A DNA stretch of 31,944 bases, taken from NCBI GenBank assembly GCA_964058805.1, contig CAXKVV010000741.1:1-31944 (forward strand). Reading direction: 5' to 3'. Source of the stretch: Schoenoplectus triqueter. Lineage: Eukaryota > Streptophyta > Magnoliopsida > Poales > Cyperaceae. The position numbers and the translations under genes were made by a program. A model generated the notes under the pieces. It did no database searches, was not told the DNA's origin, and was given only the letters and a program-made list of their open reading frames with translations. Of the stretch, positions 10,676-18,615 are shown piece by piece (the first letter of the stretch is position 1; each line of letters starts with the position of its first letter).

Positions 10676-12676
10676 TCAAGCTTCTTTGTCTATAAATAGT
10701 CATATATGTTATCAATAAATAGCACAAAATATTACTACATATCAAGTCTTAATAGATATGATAATAATGTATTTATATAACAAAACTAGTCTCTATACAA
10801 CATCTATATATGTGTCATACAAAAAAATTCTTAAAGTTCCGGTATTAAAAATTTCTTACTGCAAAAAAAATTAAAAAATATAAAATTTCATAATATTTTC
10901 TTAATATAGATATTGTTATTATCTTAACTAAGACCTTAAAAATGATAAATTTATATTTTATATTTTTTTAATATCTTAATACCGTATAATTTTTATTCAT
11001 AAAAAAATAATCTCAATAAATAATAAAAATAATTATGATAAAAATAAATTTAATATTTAATATAAATAAGTCTTAATATCTATCATAACATATCTTAATG
11101 TATCATTCAAAATATATTTTTTTAGTTTAATCTTAATTTTCACTATTATAAATAAATCTAAATATATATTACATATACGCTTCAATATGTAGTGTACATT
11201 TACTGACTAAAATTTATATTAATATATAATTTATGGTTTAATTTTAATTTTTATTAGTACAATTAAGTGTTCATATCTATTATATTAAGTTTAACGTACA
11301 TATATTTAGTGTAACAAAATATATTTCTTGTGTTATCTCCTATCTCTTAACTAATTCATTTAAATGAATACTCAAATTTTATCTTTTTACTTTCAGAAAT
11401 TGATTTAGCTTCACTTCTTGATCAACCGAGCTTCAAAATATGAGTTTCAACACATTTTGTTTGTGCATGATAAATGAAATGATGATCCAAAAATTTAGAA
11501 CATTAGAGCACTTGTTTAAATCTTCGCATATCATCTCTTTAACCTAGAGAAAATATTTGATCCATCGATTGAGATTCATCCGCACTAAATCGCTTCAATC
11601 AAATTTTTAACCGAGATACTTTCTTCTTTGATTTCTCTCAAATCATTGATCCATTTCATGTGTAATTTAGCTCATTATGTTGTCCTCATCGCTAACTTTC
11701 CAATAATATATGGCATGAAGGGTAACTCTCAAAGATAAAAGAGATATCATTGAAATTTTTGTTCAAATGGATCAAGTATGTGATCCGCGTTTTTTTATTT
11801 TTTTTTCAAATCTAAATTGAATATCAGTTCAAAAGTAGTTATATTAGTTAAAAATAGTTGGGGTATAGAATGAATTATAAAAATTGGGTATAAATTTTTA
11901 TTTCTCTTTATTGTTTTATGTTTTTCGGAAACGGGAAACAAGTTTCCGTTTTTTATGTTTTCATTCTTTAAACTTCTTTTTTTGTTTTTGTTTTTTAAGT
12001 GTTCATGTGCACCGATTATAAATTGCGATTCAATCAACCTAATTCAGATTTCAGAATATTATACTAAATCCTGAATTTCGAAAGCGATTAACTGTTTTAC
12101 GCTTCAGTGACTGGAATTCGGTACACTTTTTATAATAAATTCAAAATATGCTCAACAACTCTGAGTGAATTTTAAACTATATTCTGCCAAATACTTGAAA
12201 TAACTTGAGTTTGTTAATATCTGTATTGCCTTACTAATTAGTCCTCTGAATAGGCAGGATGAAGGGACGATCAGTTCAGTGAAATTATATAACTCTTTTG
12301 AATAAAAATAAAAATCTAACTTATCCAATTTTTAATTATTTATAAATTAAGACCTCTATACGGATTTAAAACCTGCTAAAATTCTATAAGTTGAATATGT
12401 AATTCGTTGCAATTGGGAGTTGGCCCAGTTTTCATAAAACCCGTAATTCCTACCTTGTACAGTAGACCGAGTAAGTGCTTCAAGAGTATTCTAGTTGAGG
12501 GACAAACAAAGGAAGACTGAAGAGAGAGATTTTCAGAGAAGAAGAGAGTGGAACTGCCAAGTGGCCACCTTATCGAAGAGGAGGAACGAAATAAAGGGAG
12601 ACGAAGATGAAGAAAGAAATAGATTTATGAAATGAGATGAAGCAGTATCGTCGAATATGAATGGAAATGCAAACAC
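10676..12676. other. AT-rich intergenic DNA, no gene seen
   Basis: Very AT-rich, especially 10780-11360. Segments at 11400-11790 and 12400-12660 are less AT-rich and slightly purine-biased, but no frame has recognisable similarity and no terminal repeats were identified. An 80-codon minus frame at 11795-12037 is Lys/Asn-rich low complexity. Confidence 0.5.
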
Positions 12677-13640
12677 GGAAAAATTAGTTTAATGTCAAAC
12701 TGAAGTTTGAAAATTAAAAATATGTCATTTTAAATTTTAAATTTAGTTTGGCGTCCCTCTAAATTTAATTAATTTAGAATTTTGTCATTTAATTAAATTA
12801 ATTAAATTTTTATTGTCATTTTTTCTTTTTCTATCTTCTCACCTCTTCGATGTGGAATCTCTCATCGTCCCCACTTAAGACTCTATATTTTTTTTCTCCT
12901 CCGCCTCTCCACCGCTAACTCGAGCTAAATTCAACTCGAATTGAAATTGAATTCTAAACGAACTTAATTATTTTAATTTTTATATTATCATAAATAATTA
13001 GAGCTTAAATAATTAATATTTTATTATTTTTATATTAAAATTTGAAAAATCAACTAAGATTATTAATTTAATAATAAATTAATAATATATTATTAATTTT
13101 ATAATAAAATGATTATATTATTGTATATATTATTGACTACATAGTTAAAAATATATGTAAATAACTACATATTGAACTATTACGAACTCGAACTAGTTCA
13201 TTAAAAAATTATTGAACCGAATTTAAATCGAACTAACAAAAAAGTCTAATCGAATGAACCGAATTCGAACTAAAATCGAATCAAATACCGAACGAATTAT
13301 GAATTATAAATTTTTCTTGCACCTCTAGTTACAACCTGTAATAAAAAGTACCGACCGTTGGCGGCGGAGGAGAAAGAAGAGAGTTTCAGAGAAGACGATG
13401 AGAGATTCCACATCTTTATCAAAGATGTGAGAGGATAGAAGAAAGAAAAAAAATCTGATGATATTTTACGCATTAATTAAATTATTTTTTTCTAATATTT
13501 AAATTATATATTTATGCGATAAGAATGATAAAATTTTAATTAACTAAGTTTAATTAGAATAATATCAAATTATATTTGAAGTTAAAATGATATTTTACTA
13601 TAATTTTCAATTTCAAAATGACATTAAATTAATATTTCCT
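12677..13640. mobile_element. Large foldback (long inverted-repeat) element, non-coding
   Basis: Left arm 12677-12915 and right arm 13355-13640 are inverted copies. Matched blocks include TTAATGTC near the outer end, TGTGGAATCTCTCATCGTC in the inner part and TTTCTCCTCCGCC at the loop side. The arms are about 240-285 bp and diverged by indels. The 440-bp centre (12916-13354) is AT-rich with many AACCGAAT/TCGAAC-type words and no open frame, and may be a nested insertion. The right arm also holds a small perfect hairpin, CACATCTTT-ATC-AAAGATGTG, at about 13409-13429. It is probably a non-autonomous DNA transposon; the superfamily is not determined and no clear target duplication was seen. Confidence 0.65.
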
Positions 13641-14142
13641 AAACATAAATATCGAAACGTCTCCGAAGGACTTTTACAATTTCATTTTCTCTTCTGCGGG
13701 TTGCTATGAAAACAACGATGACAAACAAAACACGTTTCGTTTATTTTTTTAGAAAAATAAAAAGGGAAAATGCCAACAAACCCAAACGCTTCCGCTCCAT
13801 TTTTATAAGGAAGCTACAAAGACGCTACACGTACCAGTCTAAGCACAACACCCAGGATATCAACGGCAATGATTCCTCTACATGGAACTGAAGAAAATTT
13901 GAGAGAAAAAGTTCGCGAAGGGTGGACTTGTCGGGTAGTATCGACATAACCAGGGGAAGGTGGACACGTGATTTTGCAGAGACAAAATTCCATTAGCAAG
14001 TAAAGACAGTCATACATCAATTATTAGGATCATAATTGGGGGCAAATTATGATGAAAATATAGTCAGAGATACACCAAAACGTATTATATGCTTATGTTA
14101 TATTTATTCATAATTTCATGTACGCTATTGGATGCGTTGATT
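13641..14142. other. Spacer between repeats, no gene seen
   Basis: About 500 bp of moderate composition. Open frames at 13706-13891 (plus) and 13814-14020 (minus) overlap antisense to each other and match nothing recognisable. Confidence 0.45.
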
Positions 14143-14799
14143 TGTTATTAATAGAATTTCTTTATGGTCAGTGAAGCTCTAATTATAAATTAGATTATGT
14201 TGATTCATGTTGTCGATCTTCTAGAGAGACATAACTCTGTTGATCACCAGACTTGTTTAGTCTTTCAGTGATCTTCCTCTAATTCGATGGAGTTATTGAG
14301 AGCACCGGCGCAGACAGTTTCTTTTCTTCTGAAACTCTATTTAAAGAGAGATGAATCTCTGTTGGGAAGCGAAAGGGTGACAGAAAATGAAGAAATGAGA
14401 ATAGTTTCTAAAAACCAACAGTATCCCTGTATATAATGGACGCCCATACAACTGAGAGCAGTTATATCTTAATGGATCCATATCAGATCCAAAACTCTCT
14501 TAACGGGTTCACTGCTTAATCAGAAAACTGTCTTATAATTGTGTTCTTCATGGACCAATAACATAATTGTATTATTATCAAACTTTATATAATTCAGACC
14601 ATCACTAAATCATAAAGTCATTAATACGCATTCTACACATTAAAGGGACCACTTCTCATGACATATAATAAACCCGATACAGAATTTGATCACTTCATTA
14701 ATGGTATAATTTGACAGTCCATTATATAATATATATTTATTACATATAAGCCCATATATGTTGTAATTAATAATAATTAATTCCAACAATCTCCCACGT
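14143..14799 (-). mobile_element. 3' LTR of a copia-like retrotransposon with polypurine tract, truncated
   Basis: Read on the minus strand, GTGGGAGATTG (14799-14789) is the typical polypurine tract found just before 3' LTRs of many plant Ty1/copia elements. It is followed directly by an LTR starting TGTTGGAATTAATT at 14788. A plausible LTR end is ...TTAATAACA at 14143, giving about 646 bp with TG...CA ends. A TATA-like TTTAAATAGAG lies near 14345. No element interior remains beyond the polypurine tract, because a foldback element abuts it. The 14143 boundary is tentative. Confidence 0.55.
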
Positions 14800-15187
14800 G
14801 GTGCTTTGCAAAACATAGAGACGTTGTGTGCTTTGCGCTCTATTTTTAATTTCAAGTCAGAAATAATCGATCCGAACCGTTCAATCTAATCTTCATATAA
14901 AAATCTATTAGTAAACCAAATTTTATATTTTTTAGAATTTTTTTGTTATTTTTTCTGATGAGAAGAAAAATGACTTGATATGAGAATTCTGGTTCATCCA
15001 AAAATGACGGTTTTTCCCCCTATTCAAAAAAATAACAAATAAATTTCAAAAATAAATAAATTTTGGTTTACTAATAGATTTTGGTATGGAGATTAGATTG
15101 AGCGGTTTGGATCGATCATTTTTGACTTAAAATTAAAATTAAAGCGCAAAATACACAACGCTTTTGTACTTTACAAAGTACCATAGC
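14797..15187. mobile_element. Palindromic miniature element, diverged copy 1
   Basis: The whole ~390 bp is an imperfect inverted repeat. Left arm reads GTGGTGCTTTGCAAAAC, ACGTTGTGTGCTTTGCGCTC, TTTCAAGTCAGAAATAATCG and ATCCGAACCGTTCAATC; the right arm carries their complements in reverse order. The outer and inner landmarks match those of the copies at 15228 and 17931, with CTTTGCAAA in place of CTTCGCGAAG. The left terminal ~12 bp is missing where it joins the copia polypurine tract. No coding capacity. Confidence 0.75.
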
Positions 15188-15192
15188 CTAAT

Positions 15193-15193
15193 T

Positions 15194-15227
<34 letters not shown>
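15193..15227. repeat. (CT)n(AT)n microsatellite
   Basis: A run of about ten CT units passes into about six AT units and connects two palindromic elements. The AT part may belong to the terminus or the target of the second element. Confidence 0.9.
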
Positions 15228-15229
<2 letters not shown>

Positions 15230-15635
15230 GAGTAATGCTATGGTGCTTCGCGAAGCAAAAAAAATTTTGTGCTTCGCGTCCGTATCTCGAATTTAAAAGT
15301 TCAAACGGCCGATCCAAACCGTTGAACATCATCTTCATATTGAAATATCCTTGGAGATCAAATTTTATATTTTTTTGAATTTTTTTGATATTTTTTAGAT
15401 GAGTACAAAATTTGTTGATCTAAAGATTTCTGCACCATCCAAAACAAGCGACTTTGTACCCATCTAAAAAATATCAAAAAAATTCAAAAAAAATATAAAA
15501 TTTGATCTCCAAGGATATTTCAATATGAAGATGATGCTCAACGGTTTGGATCGGCTGTTTGAACTTTTAAATTCGAGATACGGACGCGAAGCACAAAAAA
15601 TTTTTTGCTTCGCGAAGCACCATAGCATTACTCTA
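15228..15635. mobile_element. Palindromic miniature foldback element, copy 2
   Basis: This 408-bp element begins TAGAGTAATGCTATGGTGCT and ends with the exact reverse complement. The arms of roughly 170 bp are nearly perfect; they include the 12-bp self-palindrome GCTTCGCGAAGC next to each end and a second GTGCTTCGCGTCCG block further in. The central loop is about 70 bp. It is flanked by TA-rich sequence on both sides, consistent with insertion into TA repeats. It has no coding frame, as expected for a MITE-like non-autonomous DNA element; superfamily unknown. Confidence 0.85.
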
Positions 15636-15780
15636 TATATATATATACTGAATTGAATGCTATTAACTGTGATGTCTTAACCTTTTATGTTATCATCCAA
15701 TTTCGTCCATCAATCATATTTATAAAGACTTTTGTAGTATTCGTCTCATAAAGCGAAACTAAATTATAACTTAATGACAT

Positions 15781-15788
15781 TGATACCA
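15781..15788 (-). other. Primer-binding site (initiator tRNA-Met type)
   Basis: TGGTATCA on the minus strand, just 3' of the predicted LTR end, is complementary to the 3' end of plant initiator tRNA-Met. It fixes the orientation of the truncated copia element. Confidence 0.65.
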
Positions 15789-16469
15789 CTTTGAAAGACC
15801 TAGGATCTTGATATTGAAAGGTCAAGATAGTGCAAGAATGTAAAAAACCTAAGGTAGAAATGTATAAATCAATTTGGGGCTTAATGTTCAAGTGTAATGA
15901 CAGCGGAATACGATTTAAATCAGTTCAATTCTCACAAGAATATATCAATCAAAAAAATATGAGAAAAGAAAAGTAAAGATAAAGCAAGAACACAAGATCT
16001 AACGGAGTTCGGCTTTAACAATGCCTGTCTCCGGGACCCTCAACCTCTGACAATTGAGATTGAGCCGATATATTAAAAACAAGATTTTTACACTTGTAGA
16101 ACTTGGTCTCTTACAAAAATAGGCTGTCAAGACTATCAGTAACAAGAGTGACAACACACTAAAAAGGTGAGTGACAACACACTCAAGAAAATGTGAGCAC
16201 TACAGCTCAAGAGAATGTTTTCAAGAAGATCACGAATGATCAAGTTGGGAGAATAGAGAGAAGTAAGATTGAGCTTGAACAAAAATTTGGCTAATTGAGT
16301 GTTTCAATCTCTTGAATTATCTCTCTCACTTTGTATATGGCTAGTAAGCTCTCTGAAGTAATGATTTAGCTAGATAGATTAGATCCAATGATTCATTAGT
16401 GAGAGTTGTGATCCTTTTATAAAATAGATCTTCTAAAATAGCTGAAGAAACTATTTTTCGGCCTGAACT

Positions 16470-16740
16470 GTTATAACGGTTTACGAATCGTTATAACGGT
16501 TTACGAATCGTTATAACGGTTTAGAAAGAATAGCCGTCGGATCAACTGAGCTGAAACGTTATAACAATTTATCAAATCGTTATACATTTCATGAATTATT
16601 GTAACGATTGCAGAATCGTTATACGTTTCACAAATCGTTATATAATGATACACTCTGATTTCTTTGATAATATTTCCGTCTTAGAATATTTTTGAGTATT
16701 GAGATGAACCGTTATAATGATTACTGAACCGTTATAATGA
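16470..16740. repeat. 20-bp repeat arrays in the U3 of the copia LTR
   Basis: GTTATAACGGTTTACGAATC occurs at 16470-16489 and 16490-16509 exactly, and a third partial unit starts at 16510. Diverged versions follow at 16557-16650. A second array, GTTATAATGATTACTGAACC, also of 20-bp period, occurs at 16711-16730 with a partial copy from 16731. All lie on the U3 side of the predicted TATA box, so they are placed like enhancer repeats. Confidence 0.85.
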
Positions 16741-17108
16741 TTCTCTGGGCAGAAACATTTTTCTTGTTGTTTAAGCTCAATTTATTTTGACCAATTCAAC
16801 CTAGTTTGAGTCTAACTAAATCTAAGCCTAATGTAGTCTTGATTAAGCTCTTGTATCCCAGCACTAGTTTTGGTTATCATGCACTAGTCCATTTGCATGT
16901 TAATCCCTGTACAAAACTCAAACAAGACAAATTATAAAATTCAAGATTGTTTTACAAATCGACAAATCAAAGAAGATGTTAAGTGTAACAACTTTTAACT
17001 TTATTAGTATAAAATAAATTAAAATATTCACTAACCTTTATTATGTCCGGAGAGAGTCGGAAGTATGGATTTGAAAGAGCTGCAGGTTTACAATGAGTAT
17101 AAGTCTAC

Positions 17109-17180
17109 ATTTCTTAAAAGCGGACCTAGGTCAGTATTTCTTAAAAGCGGAACTGAGTTCACATTTCTTAAAAGAAGACT
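17109..17180. repeat. 27-bp direct repeat, three copies
   Basis: ATTTCTTAAAAGCGGA starts at 17109 and 17136, and a variant ATTTCTTAAAAGAAGA starts at 17163. Spacing is exactly 27 bp. Function unknown. Confidence 0.8.
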
Positions 17181-17270
17181 TGAATTTATTAGTACATTAT
17201 AAGATGATTTGAGTTATATACGCTGATTAAAATTAATACAATTCAACTCTTAATACACGAATTATTCATA

Positions 17271-17312
17271 TTTATATCCATATCCATATCCATATTCATA
17301 TCCAATTCAACT
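17271..17312. repeat. (CATATC)n microsatellite
   Basis: About six imperfect units of ATCCAT/ATTCAT in tandem. Simple sequence repeat. Confidence 0.85.
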
Positions 17313-17516
17313 CTAAAATTCGGATCTGTAAAAAAAAATTTAGTCCGCTTTTAGCAAACGAGACCTCGGTCCACGTTTATTAAGTACAAATTTGTTATTT
17401 TTGTGATTTCAGGCCCCAAGCGTTATTTTCGTGTTTTTGATTTTTTTACATTATTAATAAAAATATCGGCATCTAAGCGCACCATATCCGATATATAAAT
17501 GTATCATAATGAGCAA

Positions 17517-17910
17517 ATCTACGGTGTTCTTAAGCTTACGGAAGACCTCTGTGAACTTAGCTCAAAAAGTATATCAAATGATCTCCAAATTTTAATTTTT
17601 CACTCTCATTAAATTCTTCATATTGAAATCTCATTGGATACAAAATATGAGATATTTCAAGTTTTTTAAGTCACTCTTTTTAATTTTTAAAAATCAGCTC
17701 TAAAAATAATAATAAAATATTCAATGTTTGTACATTACTTTTAAAATTTGAAAAGAGTGACTTAGAAAATTCGAAACATCACAAATTTTTGTACCCCACG
17801 AGATTTCAATATGAAAAATTTAATAAAAGTGAAAAATTAAAATTTAAAGATCATTTAATATACTTTTTGAACTAAATTTATTCTTCCATGATCTTAAAAT
17901 CACCGTAGAT
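17517..17910. mobile_element. Foldback miniature element, different family
   Basis: A 394-bp inverted repeat bounded by ATCTACGGTG and CACCGTAGAT. The arms share CTCAAAAAGTATAT, AATGATCT, TTTTAATTTTTCAC, TTCATATTGAAATCTC and AAGTCACTCTTTT with moderate divergence. The termini differ from the GCTTCGCGAAGC group, although the arm plan (about 170 bp arms, ATATTGAAAT word) is similar. It ends about 20 bp before the next palindromic element. No coding frame. Confidence 0.75.
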
Positions 17911-17930
17911 TTCAATATATAATATATATA

Positions 17931-18339
17931 TAGAGTGAGGCTATGGTGCTTCGCGAAGCACAAAACCTCCCGTGCTTCGCGTCCGTATCTCGAATTTGAA
18001 AATTCATACGTCCGATCCAAACCGTTGAACATGATCTTCATATTGAACTATCTTTGGAGATCAAAATTTATATTTTTTTGAATTTTTTTGCTATTTTTTA
18101 GATGGGTACAAAATCACTATTTTTGGATGGTGCAGAAATCGTTAGATCAGCAAATTTTATACTCATTTAAAAAATAGCAAAAAAATTCAAAAAAAAATAT
18201 AAAATTTGATCTCCAAAGATATTTCAATATGAAGATCATGTTCAACGGTTTGGATCGAGCGTATGAATTTTCAAATTCGAGATACGGACGCGAAGCACGG
18301 GAGGTTTTGTGCTTCGCGAAGCACCATAGCCTCACTCTA
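17931..18339. mobile_element. Palindromic miniature foldback element, copy 3, in the SEX4 upstream region
   Basis: A 409-bp element starting TAGAGTGAGGCTATGGTGCT and ending with its exact reverse complement. The outermost ~85 bp of the arms match without a visible difference apart from a two-base change near 18030/18258; the inner parts differ at a few positions. It carries the nested palindrome GCTTCGCGAAGC and the GTGCTTCGCGTCCG block, like copy 2. TA-repeat tracts flank both ends. Its right end is 276 bp upstream of the SEX4 start codon. No coding capacity; the small open frames within are mirror images of each other. Confidence 0.87.
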
Positions 18340-18615
18340 TATATATATATATATATCGGTACATATATTTACACGTACGTATTCAGTACATACGTACTGT
18401 GTCAAATAATCACTAATAAACGGTGAAGCACTCCGGAAGGCAAAGCTGGGTCACTACTCACTACATCAAAAACCATTCGTCGCATATACTTCGTTTATTT
18501 GTTCTGCAGGCTGGACGGCCTCTCTCTCTCCCCTCTTTTGTTCTTTCTTCGACGGTATCTCCCCCACTTCGGCCTCTCTTTTCGACCGGTTTCCGAAATT
18601 AGGCCGGAGGTCAAG
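18340..18615 (+). promoter_or_regulatory. SEX4 proximal promoter and 5' leader
   Basis: A (TA)n tract (18338-18357) left by or targeted by the adjacent element is followed by palindrome-rich ACGTACG sequence and then a CT-rich segment from about 18520 typical of plant leaders. The TA tract could serve as a TATA-type element but is 260 bp from the ATG, so this is only a suggestion. No ATG occurs in 18420-18615. Confidence 0.4.

Larger units (their letters stand above)
15668..16990 (-). mobile_element. Truncated copia-like retrotransposon: 5' LTR, primer-binding site and gag start
   Basis: On the minus strand the LTR runs 16990-15792 (1199 bp), beginning TGTTACACTTAACATC and ending CTAGGTCTTTCA. 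After two bases plus a T, TGGTATCA (15788-15781) matches the standard initiator-tRNA-Met primer-binding site of plant retrotransposons. An ATG at 15780 overlaps the end of that site and opens 31 codons (to a stop at 15685) resembling a gag N-terminus, including FINMIDGRNW, similar to the FDGxNFxxW block of copia gag. A TATA-like TTATAAAAGG lies near 16418-16427. Everything downstream of the gag start is absent. Confidence 0.65.
16991..17516. other. Intergenic spacer with short repeats
   Basis: Non-coding spacer between the copia LTR and the next foldback element. It holds a 27-bp repeat and a CATATC microsatellite (listed separately) and a TCCGCTTTTAGCAAACGAGA segment near 17346 that partly mirrors the repeat unit in inverse orientation. 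Confidence 0.5.

Noticed and set aside
14143..16990. Single complete copia element with two LTRs
   Set aside because: The two LTR sequences are unlike in length and in their starting bases, so they cannot be the paired LTRs of one insertion.
17844..18426. Small open frames on both strands containing RYGREAREVLCFAKHH
   Set aside because: They are the same arm of the palindromic element read from each side, so they reflect the inverted repeat and not a protein.
18499..18615. Upstream extension of SEX4 exon 1 reading frame
   Set aside because: The frame is open but begins at a non-ATG codon. The first ATG is at 18616, so the earlier part is taken as leader.
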